This document shows, piece by piece, positions 1 through 7,432 of a stretch of DNA of 64,000 nucleotides (its first letter is position 1; each line of letters starts with the position of its first letter). The stretch comes from Jiella avicenniae (GTDB lineage: Bacteria > Pseudomonadota > Alphaproteobacteria > Rhizobiales > Rhizobiaceae), in assembly GCF_021390325.1 (NCBI RefSeq), contig NZ_JAJUWU010000005.1, positions 45,982 through 109,981 of the forward strand. The letters run 5' to 3'. The notes beneath the pieces are model-generated. The model saw nothing but the letters and a program-made list of their open reading frames with translations, did no database searches and had not been told where the DNA came from. Both the position numbers and the translations under genes were made by a program.

Positions 1-729
1 GGCTTCGGCCTGGTCGATGGCCTCTACGAGGCCGGACCGGGATTGCCCGTCGTCTCGACCGCCAGCGCGTTCTGGGTGGCCGCGAGCGCGTTTGCCTTCG
101 TGGTCGCCGGTTTTGCCGGCGCCCGTCTCGCCGATGCACATCGATTTCGCGATGCCCTGTTCTGCGGCCTTCTGACGTTTTCGGGCGCGCTGATCGCCGC
201 CGTCGTCGTCCTGACGCTGCGGCCGCCGTCGCTGGTCGACCGCAGTCTCGGACCGGTCGGCCATGCAGTCGCGGCGATGGCGGCGGCCGACAGGACGTCC
301 TTGCCGGATGCTGCTCTCGATCTGTCGGCACTGCGAGGCGAGGTTCTGGCGTTTCTCGATCCCGCCGACGCCGATGACCGGACGCCGGGTCGCGCCGAAA
401 CGAGCCGGGACGACAGCAGGGCGGCGCTCGCGACGGTCCTTGCGGGTATTGCCGAGACGGCCGACGAAGCCGCCGTTGCCGCGGCCGTCGATGCGATCGA
501 GGCTGCGGCCGGCGTGACGGAGCCGGTGGCCGAGCGGCGGCTGACCGACTGGCAGCGGGCCCATGACGGGGCGTTGCGCAACGCGCGCCGCTCCGCCGCT
601 GCGGCCACGGGCGCCGTCAGCAGCGCCTGTTTCTCCGCCTTCGTGGCGCTCGTCGCCGCCATGCTGGCTTCGCTCTTGGGCAGCGTTCTCGGCCGGACGC
701 GGGACCGGGTGGTGGAGTTCGGCGCGTGA
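1..729 (+). CDS. Membrane protein, C-terminal part (paralogue of next gene)
   Basis: The reading frame is open from base 1, so the start lies outside the window; the first internal start codon (TTG at 43) is probably not real. About 242 residues are visible. Two hydrophobic helices lie near the left edge (starting FWVAASAFAFVVAGFAG and ALFCGLLTFSGALIAAVVV). A soluble Ala/Asp-rich middle follows, then a C-terminal membrane helix before a basic end (SVLGRTRD). The C-terminal half aligns by eye with the following gene: both have a VDAI/VDAV-xxAxGV segment, an ERR-DxxxxA stretch and a final ALVAAML/VAMLLGM helix. The family resembles proteins annotated PhnA-like in rhizobia; no function is known to me. 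The two genes are probably a tandem duplication. Confidence 0.75.
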   Translation, partial: GFGLVDGLYEAGPGLPVVSTASAFWVAASAFAFVVAGFAGARLADAHRFRDALFCGLLTFSGALIAAVVVLTLRPPSLVDRSLGPVGHAVAAMAAADRTSLPDAALDLSALRGEVLAFLDPADADDRTPGRAETSRDDSRAALATVLAGIAETADEAAVAAAVDAIEAAAGVTEPVAERRLTDWQRAHDGALRNARRSAAAATGAVSSACFSAFVALVAAMLASLLGSVLGRTRDRVVEFGA

Positions 730-858
730 TGGCATTAAGCCGGAAGAACGACCATGGCGCGACGCTCCTTCGCTCCGCGATCATGGACGGCGCCGGGCCG
801 GGATCTTTCGAGGCCGCGGCGGGGGAACGGGGTAAAAATGCGATGGGGGCGTTCGGCC

Positions 859-1827
859 ATGTCGAAGCGGTCAGGGGAGGCGGACATCACTGATTTGTCG
901 GGCACGGGGCGCGATCGGTCCCGCCATGCGGAAACACGCCTCAACGATCTCGGGCGCGAACGCGCGGCCCCCCCGGCGGCGACCTTTCGCCGTCTTTCCT
1001 GGGGCGCGATTCTCGCCGGGGCCATTCTCGCCCTCATGATCCAGTTCATGCTCGGCCTGTTCGGCCTCGGCGTCGGCCTTTCGTCGCCGACGGGGACGGC
1101 GTCCGGCATCGTCTCGGTGGGTGGGCTCTGGGCGGTCCTGGTGGTGCTCGTCGGCGTCTTCGCCGGGGCCTTCGCGGCCGGCCGCTTCGCCGGCATCCCG
1201 TCGCGGATCGACGGGGCGCTGCACGGCGTCGTCACCTGGGCGGTCACCGCCCTTCTCGCCCTCTATCTGCTGACCAGCGGCGCTGCGAGCCTCGTCGGCG
1301 GCGCCTTCGGCGTCCTCGGCCAGTCGGTCGGCGACATGGCGACGGCGGCCGAAGCGCTGGCCCTGGACTCGTCCGCGCTCGCCGAGTCGTTGAAGGGCAG
1401 CGCGGAGCCGCTGTTCGCGCCGGCTCCCCGACCGAACGCCGCCCCCGAGGCCGGAACCGCAGCGCCCGACCAAGGCGCGCCGGCATCCGCATCGGTTGCC
1501 CCCGCCGATCGTGACGCGGCCTATGCCGAGGCCGTCGCGGCCCTCTCCAGCGGCGACCAGCAGGCACGCGGCTCGGCGGTCGATGCCGTCGCCCGGGTGG
1601 CGGGTGTCGCCAGGGCCGAAGCCGAACGGCGCTTCGACGCATTCGCCGAGCGTTTCGCCAGTGCCCGCACAGAGATGGAAACGAGGCGTCGTGCCGCGGC
1701 GAATGCATTAGCTCGGGCCTCGCTCGCCGCCTTCGTGGCGATGCTGCTCGGCATGGCCGTCGGCGCCGTCGGCGGCGCCTTGGGCCGGCCGGACCGTCTC
1801 GCCGAGGCGCGGACACACCGCCACTGA
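859..1827 (+). CDS. PhnA-like membrane protein of unknown function
   Basis: Encodes about 322 residues. Three N-terminal membrane segments are visible (near residues 45-70, 83-110 and 120-145). A soluble Ala/Pro-rich region follows, and one C-terminal membrane helix ends in GGALGRPDR. It is a paralogue of the truncated gene just upstream. Starts at 754, 838 and 859 are all possible. I chose ATG 859 because the 35 residues before it are Arg/Pro-rich with no family-like character, and a weak purine-rich stretch precedes 838. The intact membrane layout suggests an inner-membrane protein, but no catalytic motif is visible and no function can be assigned. Confidence 0.7.
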   Translation: MSKRSGEADITDLSGTGRDRSRHAETRLNDLGRERAAPPAATFRRLSWGAILAGAILALMIQFMLGLFGLGVGLSSPTGTASGIVSVGGLWAVLVVLVGVFAGAFAAGRFAGIPSRIDGALHGVVTWAVTALLALYLLTSGAASLVGGAFGVLGQSVGDMATAAEALALDSSALAESLKGSAEPLFAPAPRPNAAPEAGTAAPDQGAPASASVAPADRDAAYAEAVAALSSGDQQARGSAVDAVARVAGVARAEAERRFDAFAERFASARTEMETRRRAAANALARASLAAFVAMLLGMAVGAVGGALGRPDRLAEARTHRH

Positions 1828-1898
1828 CTGGCGGGGCCGCGACGCCGTCGCCGGGACCTCTTCGACGACGGACGCGCGGGAGCCACCGCCCGTCGGGA

Positions 1899-4436
1899 CT
1901 ACCGCGACTTGACGAGGAAGTGGCCGACGGCGAATTCGCCCTTCAGGCCCTTTGCCGCCAATGTCTCCGCCAGTTCCTCGAAGAACGGCCCCGCCGGTTC
2001 GCCGCCTGCGCCGTCGGCATGGATCAGCGCCTGCGGCAGGGCGAGCGCGATCAGGATCTGCGCAGTCCGGGTCTCGGGGCCCGAGAGGCTGACCGGCACG
2101 TCGAAGCTCGCCGTCGCGCCTTTTCGGGTGAGGTGGACGGAGAGCGACTGGACGAGCCCCTCGTCGTCGACGAGGAGGAGGTCGAGCGTGTCCGATGCCG
2201 GCACGCCCGAGATCGTGCCGGCGAGCGTCTCGCCGCTGACGATCCGGCGCTTTTCGAGTTCGAGGGTCAGGCCGAAGGCCGGATAGCCCGGCATCTCCGG
2301 CAGCGAGGCGAGGGCACGGCACTGCGCCTCGGCAACCTCGCCGCCATCGATGTAGACGCGGCGAAAGGCCTCTTTCGGCGAGTGTTCGATCAGCGTGTCG
2401 GCAAAGTCCTCGAGCCGGTTCTGGTCGTCCGACAGCGCGGTGATGCGGAACTCGCCGGCGGCCTTGCCGGCTTCCGTCAGCGCGGCGAAGCAGTCGCCCC
2501 CCGGATAGGCGGCGACGAGGTCCGCCAGCGTCGCCGATTGCTCGTCGTCGAAGCCTTCCAACTGCTCTTGCGTTTCTGCCGGCGAGCCGACGATCGTCTG
2601 CGGCCGGCGGGCAGACGGGGCCGCAAGCGCGATTTCTTCGCCTCGGCCCATGCTCGTCACGATGACCCGCTCGGGCCCTTTCGGAGCGATCCGGCTCGGC
2701 ACGACGGGGGAGACCGCAACGGCCGCCTTGCCCGATTTCGGTTCGGAGGGGCTGACGACCGGGACGGCCGAAGCGACGTCGGCGGCCGGCGTCGAGGCTT
2801 CCAGTGACGCAGCCGTGGAGGCTTGGGGAGCGATGCTTGCCGGGGCCGGGTTCGAAGAGGCGGCAACATCGACCCCAACTGCCGGAGCGACCTCGGGCGT
2901 ATCCGAAGCGGTGGCGGTTTTCGCCGTCACCCGGGGGGCAGTCGCCCGGCCCGAAACCTGGCCGGTCAACGGCACGGCCGGGACCGCTTCGGCCGTCGCC
3001 CGCCTCGTCTCGGCGAGACGGCCGGGAACGGCGGCTGTGGCGGCCACCCGCACCGCCTGGTCGGCGAACCCGTCGAGAACCAGCGGGGCGGACACGTCGG
3101 GCGGGACTTCGGCAGCCGTTCGCGCCGCCATCGTTCCCGCCGGTGTCTCGCCGGCCAGCCTCGTCTCGTCCGGCGGCACCGACGGAGCGTGGGCGGGCCG
3201 GGCGGCGACGATCGGCACGGGAGGCGGAGCGTCCTGCAAACGGATGGGCGAGACCGGCGCAAGGGCCGCCGTTTCCGCGGGCTCGGCGGCGACGGGGACC
3301 ACCGGACCCGCCTTGCTCGGTTGCGGTCCTCGAGGCGCCGGCGCCTTTGAAGCGACGCGAGGCGCACGCGCCGGGGCCGCCCGAAGCGCCGGTCCGGAAG
3401 TCGTCGGCGAAAGCGCCGGCCGAGGCGCCGCCACGGCCCCGATTCGTGCCGCAGACTTCGGCTGGACCACGGTGCCGCTGCCCGTCGCGGCAGGATCGAC
3501 CGCGCCCGGTCGGGCCCGTGCGGCGATCGCAGGATCCGGCTCTGCGACGGTCGAAGCAACGGCGGCCTTCGGCTCGGGCATTTGCGGTTCGACCATGGCG
3601 CGTTCGGCGAGCGCCGGACGCACCGGTTCGGAAGCAGGATCCTCGCCGGTCGAGCGCGGCGACAGCGGCTCGGGCGTGGCCCGCGGTGCCGCCACGGCCG
3701 GCGCCGTCGCGGCAGCTTCGCCCGGACGAAACGGTGCCGCGACTTCGGCGAGACGGAGCGTCGGGGCGAGGGCTTCGGGCTCGGATACAACGGGGGGCCG
3801 GGGCGCGGGCGTTTCGGCTGGCAAAGGTGCCGCGGGGCGAGCGGGACGCGCCTCGATCTCGGCCGCAGCGATCGCCGTCGGCGCGGCGGGCTCGACCGAA
3901 GCCGGCTCGCGAACCGGTGGCGACGTGCTGGCCGTGCTGGTGATGGCCGTATCCGGCTCAACGGCTGCGAGTTCCATCGTCTGCGGCCGGCTTTCGGAAA
4001 GCTGCGTCGGCTCGGCCCGTTCTGGCGCGACCGATGCCGAAGGAGCGAGCGCCACCGGCTGCTGCCGTGAATCGCCCGGGCCCAGTCGCATCCGGGGTTC
4101 GGCCGCCGCCAACGGCTCGGTCGCGCCGTCCTCGCGCGGCCCGATCGGCGACGGGGTTCGGCTGTCGGCGCGGCTCGACGGCTCGGCGGGCGGAACTTCC
4201 CTCACTGCCGGCCGGGTGGGATCCACCCTTTCGGCCGGGGCGGGCTCGGCTCTGCTTGCGCGGGTCGGCGCGAGGCTGGTGGTCCTGGTCTCGATCTCTT
4301 CGACGGTGATCGTGGTCTCCCTGGCCGGCTGCCGCGCCGTCTGAGGTAGGAGTGCGAGGGCCAGCGCCGCGAGACCCGCGTGAATGGCGAGCGACAGCCC
4401 CCCGGCCGTCGTCCAGAGCCGCGTCCGCGTCCTCAT
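1899..4436 (-). CDS. TonB-like energy-transducer protein with Pro/Ala-rich linker and unusual C-terminal domain
   Basis: An 845-residue protein. One signal-anchor helix at about residues 10-31 is followed by roughly 570 residues of Pro/Ala/Glu-rich linker, the layout of TonB and TolA proteins that span the periplasm. The last ~220 residues form a folded domain with GGDCFAAL, a paired Cys (EAQCRALA), a GETLAGTISG strand and LLLVDDEGLVQSL. This resembles, from memory, the C-terminal domain of some rhizobial serine/threonine kinase or caspase-like proteins rather than a classical TonB_C domain. It is the last gene of an ExbB-ExbD-ExbD operon; its ATG overlaps the preceding stop by 4 bases. By context it transduces proton-motive force to an envelope partner; the partner is unknown. 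Confidence 0.75.
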   Translation of the reverse strand: MRTRTRLWTTAGGLSLAIHAGLAALALALLPQTARQPARETTITVEEIETRTTSLAPTRASRAEPAPAERVDPTRPAVREVPPAEPSSRADSRTPSPIGPREDGATEPLAAAEPRMRLGPGDSRQQPVALAPSASVAPERAEPTQLSESRPQTMELAAVEPDTAITSTASTSPPVREPASVEPAAPTAIAAAEIEARPARPAAPLPAETPAPRPPVVSEPEALAPTLRLAEVAAPFRPGEAAATAPAVAAPRATPEPLSPRSTGEDPASEPVRPALAERAMVEPQMPEPKAAVASTVAEPDPAIAARARPGAVDPAATGSGTVVQPKSAARIGAVAAPRPALSPTTSGPALRAAPARAPRVASKAPAPRGPQPSKAGPVVPVAAEPAETAALAPVSPIRLQDAPPPVPIVAARPAHAPSVPPDETRLAGETPAGTMAARTAAEVPPDVSAPLVLDGFADQAVRVAATAAVPGRLAETRRATAEAVPAVPLTGQVSGRATAPRVTAKTATASDTPEVAPAVGVDVAASSNPAPASIAPQASTAASLEASTPAADVASAVPVVSPSEPKSGKAAVAVSPVVPSRIAPKGPERVIVTSMGRGEEIALAAPSARRPQTIVGSPAETQEQLEGFDDEQSATLADLVAAYPGGDCFAALTEAGKAAGEFRITALSDDQNRLEDFADTLIEHSPKEAFRRVYIDGGEVAEAQCRALASLPEMPGYPAFGLTLELEKRRIVSGETLAGTISGVPASDTLDLLLVDDEGLVQSLSVHLTRKGATASFDVPVSLSGPETRTAQILIALALPQALIHADGAGGEPAGPFFEELAETLAAKGLKGEFAVGHFLVKSR

Positions 4437-4882
4437 GGCGAGGCCTGTCCGCCGTCGGCATTGAGGACGACGAGGCTCGTCGCGGCGCCGGCGGCCGAGG
4501 CCTCGCCGAGGATCTGGACGAGAACGCTCCCCGAAAGGTCGCGGGCCGCGAGGACGTAGAGGACCGGAGTCTCGTCGCCGTCCGGCGCGGCGAGATCAGC
4601 GACCGCCTTGGCGAGTTCGGCGCGGGCGATCCTCCGCCCGTCGAGGCTCAGCGTTCCGTCTTCCGTGATCGCCAGCAGCGGTCGCGGCAGGCGCTCGCCG
4701 GCGTCGGCACCGACCCTCGCCGGATCGATCTCGCTTTCGCCCGGCGCGGTGAGGGTGCCGGCGAGGAGGAAGAACAGGAGCAGCAGGAAGACGATGTTGA
4801 TCGTCGGCATCGCCGGATCGGTGCGCGGCCGGCGACGGGCGGGCCGAAGCTTTTTTCTTGCGGCGAAGCGTCGGGCGATCAT
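4433..4882 (-). CDS. ExbD/TolR-like protein lacking the membrane aspartate
   Basis: A 149-residue biopolymer-transport protein. It has a basic N-terminus, one membrane helix at about residues 26-46 (PTINIVFLLLLFF) and a periplasmic domain of about 100 residues, as in ExbD/TolR. In active ExbD the start of the helix carries an Asp that binds protons (usual pattern PLxDVxF). Here the equivalent residue is Asn29 (codon AAC). It overlaps the upstream exbD by 4 bases (ATGA) and the downstream TonB-like gene by 4 bases, so translation is probably coupled. It may be a structural partner of the intact ExbD in a mixed dimer inside the ExbB pentamer; that role is inference. Confidence 0.85.
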   Translation of the reverse strand: MIARRFAARKKLRPARRRPRTDPAMPTINIVFLLLLFFLLAGTLTAPGESEIDPARVGADAGERLPRPLLAITEDGTLSLDGRRIARAELAKAVADLAAPDGDETPVLYVLAARDLSGSVLVQILGEASAAGAATSLVVLNADGGQASP

Positions 4883-5331
4883 CGCGGACCCGCTCCGCCG
4901 CGGGTCCCCGCCGTATCAGCCGGCGCCGAGATCAGCCGGACGTTCGCGACGCCCGCGCGCCGCAGGGCATCGAGGGCTTTGGCGACGTCTTCCGTCCGGG
5001 CGCTCCGCGCGGTCAGGAGGAGGACCGACCGGGCGCCTCCCTCGCGCAGCCGGACGGCCGCCGGCCGGAGCGCGTCGAGAGCGTAGACCTGCGCTCCGAG
5101 GCGCGCCCGGCCGCGCAGCACGACGAGGGTCTCGTCGGCCGGGGCGACGGTTCGGGACGCGGTCTCGCTCCCCTCGGCGCCGGCGACCGCGCGCCCCTGT
5201 CCGCTGACGGGGATCAGGCCGAAGGGGGCGATGCGCGAGGACAAAGCGAAGAAGATGACGAGGAGGAAGATGACGTCGACGAGCGGCGTCAGGACGAAGC
5301 GCCGCCTGGTCCTGGCGCGAACCCGGCGCAT
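4879..5331 (-). CDS. exbD: ExbD/TolR-family biopolymer transport protein
   Basis: A 150-residue inner-membrane protein: basic N-terminus, a single membrane helix around residues 13-32 (LTPLVDVIFLLVIFF) and a periplasmic domain. Asp19 occupies the conserved proton-binding position. It follows exbB by 3 bases and overlaps the second ExbD-like gene by 4 bases. With ExbB it should form the proton-driven motor that powers the TonB-like protein encoded at the end of the operon. Assignment to ExbD rather than TolR rests on the TonB-like gene; no tolA/tolB/pal genes are nearby. Confidence 0.9.
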   Translation of the reverse strand: MRRVRARTRRRFVLTPLVDVIFLLVIFFALSSRIAPFGLIPVSGQGRAVAGAEGSETASRTVAPADETLVVLRGRARLGAQVYALDALRPAAVRLREGGARSVLLLTARSARTEDVAKALDALRRAGVANVRLISAPADTAGTRGGAGPR

Positions 5332-5334
5332 GGA

Positions 5335-6030
5335 TCAGCGGGGCCGGGCGAGCGCCCGGTCGAGGTCGCTGCTCGCGGCCTCGTCGTCGGGCAGGACCGT
5401 CGAAAGGCGGCGGCGCGAATAGGCCACGCTGCGCGGCGCATCGCCGTGGACCGCTCTCAGGATCAGCCCCTCGATCGCCCGCGTCTCGGCGTCGAGCGCG
5501 GCGTCGAAATAGGCGGCGGCGAAGAAGAACGGGATGGCGACGACGAGGCCGGCGGCCGTGGTGATGAGCGCGGCGAAGATGCCGGCCGACAGAAGCGCCG
5601 GATCGATCGCCCCTTGCGTGCCGGACATGGTGAAGAACACCTCGATCATGCCGAAGACCGTGCCGAGCAGGCCGAGCATCGGTGCGGCCTGGACGATCGC
5701 GTCGAGAAAGGGGAGGTGCCGCGCCAGCCGCGCCAGCCCCTCGATCGCCGCCTCTTCGGCGAGGGCGCCGGCCCGCTCGCGCCCTTCCGGCCCGGGCGGG
5801 GCCTCGGCCAGTGCGGTCTTCGCCGCGGCGAGAACGTGGGCGCGCAGCAGCGTCGCCCGGCCGGCGTCGCTGGCGAAGGATCGGCTCTTGCCGGATCGGC
5901 CGACCCCTGCCCGTCGGAACTCGACCGCCTTGACGATCGATACCGCCAGCCCGGCAATCGACAGGAGCGCGAGCACGACGAGGATCGGGCCGGCACTGGA
6001 GCTGAGCTGCGAGGCGAGGATCTCCCACAT
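5335..6030 (-). CDS. exbB: ExbB/TolQ/MotA-family proton channel protein
   Basis: A 231-residue membrane protein with the family's three helices: one near the N-terminus (about 14-35), one around 105-132 containing APMLGLLGTVFGMIE, and one around 148-172 containing ITTAAGLVVAIPFFF. The GLLGTVxGM and TTAAGLxVAIP motifs are the family signature of MotA/TolQ/ExbB channels. The start ATG lies 18 bases after the stop of the secreted-protein gene. It is the stator subunit that, with the ExbD proteins, converts proton-motive force into work on the TonB-like protein. Confidence 0.92.
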   Translation of the reverse strand: MWEILASQLSSSAGPILVVLALLSIAGLAVSIVKAVEFRRAGVGRSGKSRSFASDAGRATLLRAHVLAAAKTALAEAPPGPEGRERAGALAEEAAIEGLARLARHLPFLDAIVQAAPMLGLLGTVFGMIEVFFTMSGTQGAIDPALLSAGIFAALITTAAGLVVAIPFFFAAAYFDAALDAETRAIEGLILRAVHGDAPRSVAYSRRRLSTVLPDDEAASSDLDRALARPR

Positions 6031-6048
6031 GACGCGGCCGCCGCTCCC

Positions 6049-6633
6049 TTACGTGTCGAAGGTGATGGCGGTGCGCGACGTCGGCTCGAGCGCGTCCATG
6101 CAGATCGCGGCGCTGCCTTGGGCCGTCTCGCATTCGGCGACGTCGTTGACGAGGATGCGCGAGATCCCGGCGCAGGGCTGATCGGCGAGATCGAACTGGA
6201 CGACCTTCGTCTTGCCGGCAGGAAGCTGCCCGAACTGCAGGACGAGGAATTGCGAGACCTGGCCGTTCGTGTCGAAGACGACGACGTCGTAGGAAACCTT
6301 TTCGAGCGGCTGGCCCGTGCCGTTCACCGCCACATAAGAGAGGCGGCAGAGCCCGGCGTCGTCGACGGCGTTGTTGAGTTCGAGGCCGAGCCGATTCTGC
6401 GCCGCCGGCTGCGTGCCGGTGGCAGCGTCCCCGGTCGGGGTGCCGCCGTCCTGGGCGAGGGCCGGCGCCCCGCCGAGCGCCAGGCCGGCGGCGACGAGGG
6501 CGGCCGATCCGATACGCCCCGCCGTCCGCGCGAACGCCCCGACGGATGACGGGTGTTTTTCCGGCGCGGCCGGACGCCGGCTCGAACGGCTCTTCGAATC
6601 GACCCTGCTCTTCATCCTGACGCTCACCCCCAT
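6049..6633 (-). CDS. Secreted protein of unknown function, first gene of the ExbBD/TonB-like operon
   Basis: About 194 residues. A long basic N-terminus leads to a hydrophobic stretch ending in APALA-QDGG, a signal peptide with an AxA cleavage site. The mature ~145 residues contain four Cys residues (in GLCRLSY, QPCAG, AECET, ICMDA), suitable for periplasmic disulfides, and a beta-rich YDVVVFDTNGQ section. I start at ATG 6633 (AAAGG 7 bases upstream); ATG 6615 is an alternative, and the longer reading from 6744 would run across the intergenic repeats. The close spacing to exbB suggests it works with the motor, perhaps as its periplasmic partner. I do not recognise the family with certainty. 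Confidence 0.72.
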   Translation of the reverse strand: MGVSVRMKSRVDSKSRSSRRPAAPEKHPSSVGAFARTAGRIGSAALVAAGLALGGAPALAQDGGTPTGDAATGTQPAAQNRLGLELNNAVDDAGLCRLSYVAVNGTGQPLEKVSYDVVVFDTNGQVSQFLVLQFGQLPAGKTKVVQFDLADQPCAGISRILVNDVAECETAQGSAAICMDALEPTSRTAITFDT

Positions 6634-6638
6634 GCTGG

Positions 6639-6673
6639 AACCTTTGATCAACCTTTGATAGAAATCTCTATCA
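6639..6673. promoter_or_regulatory. Divergent intergenic repeats: candidate operator
   Basis: Between the divergent ATGs at 6633 (minus) and 6702 (plus) lie two tandem 11-base copies of AACCTTTGAT(C/A) at 6639-6649 and 6650-6660. Overlapping them is a perfect inverted repeat TGATAGA-AATC-TCTATCA at 6656-6673. The symmetry and position suit a regulator that controls both transcripts. The protein that binds is unknown. Confidence 0.45.
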
Positions 6674-6701
6674 TGCCGGCTTTCAAGGATACAGATTTCC
6701 C

Positions 6702-7187
6702 ATGGCCCTGTCGCGTAGGGATCGGACCGCAACCGCGAGGGCATTTCCGGCTGCCGGAGGCCGCCGGCGTCGGGGCGCTCTGCGAGGCCTCGCGGGCGTT
6801 GCGGCGCTGGCCGCGGGCCTCTCGGCGAGCGGTGCGGCCGAAGCCCAGTTCGTCGTCTGCAACCAGTCGCTCGACGTCGTCAACGTCGCCATCGGCCGCG
6901 ACGCCGGCGACGGCTTTTCGACCGAGGGCTGGTGGATCGTCGGCGCGAACCGTTGCGCCACCACCATCCGGGACGAATTGTCGGCGCGCTACGTCTACGT
7001 CTATGCCGACGACGTCTTCGGGCGCGCGGTCCTCTATGGCTCGACCGAAATGTGCGTCGGCGCGAAGAGCTTCCGGATCGTCGGCACCGAGGCGTGCTTC
7101 CAGCGCGGCTACCGTCCGGCGAAGTTCCTGGAGGTCGACACGGAGGCGGTGTCGCGCTGGACGCTGTTCCTTTCGCCGCGCTCGTGA
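6702..7187 (+). CDS. DUF1036-family secreted protein
   Basis: A 161-residue protein. A very basic N-terminus ([11 protein letters not shown]) is followed by a hydrophobic core and a likely signal-peptidase site at AAEA-QFVVCN. The mature part has the DUF1036 pattern: FVVCNQS, VAIGRD, EGWWIVGANRC, YVYVYADD and paired Cys residues near the end (MCVGAKSF, EACFQRGY). DUF1036 proteins are small periplasmic proteins of alphaproteobacteria with no established function. It diverges from the ExbBD/TonB-like operon over a 68-base intergenic region with repeats, so the two units may be co-regulated. Confidence 0.85.
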   Translation: MALSRRDRTATARAFPAAGGRRRRGALRGLAGVAALAAGLSASGAAEAQFVVCNQSLDVVNVAIGRDAGDGFSTEGWWIVGANRCATTIRDELSARYVYVYADDVFGRAVLYGSTEMCVGAKSFRIVGTEACFQRGYRPAKFLEVDTEAVSRWTLFLSPRS

Positions 7188-7432
7188 TCGGCCGTTCGGC
7201 ACGTCCGCCCTCGGCCCGGACCGCGGATCAAATCGATCGCTTCAATCATCGGTAGAAATCGGTCTGGCGCTGAGCTAGCATCGGCGACCACTCCGGACGT
7301 TTCGAGGGATACAGAACTTGCCGCCGAGCCCGCAGATCCCGATCGGTGCGACGCCGGCGGCCGGCCTCGCGCCCGGTGCATCTGCCCCGTGGCGCGCCCG
7401 ATCGAGCCCTCGCGCGCGAGGCTGAGGCGGCA

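Noticed and set aside
2650..4344. Long plus-strand open frame (564 codons) opposite the TonB-like gene
   Set aside because: It is Ala/Gly/Ser-rich with no family features and mirrors the codon pattern of the real minus-strand gene; GC-rich DNA leaves the opposite strand open.
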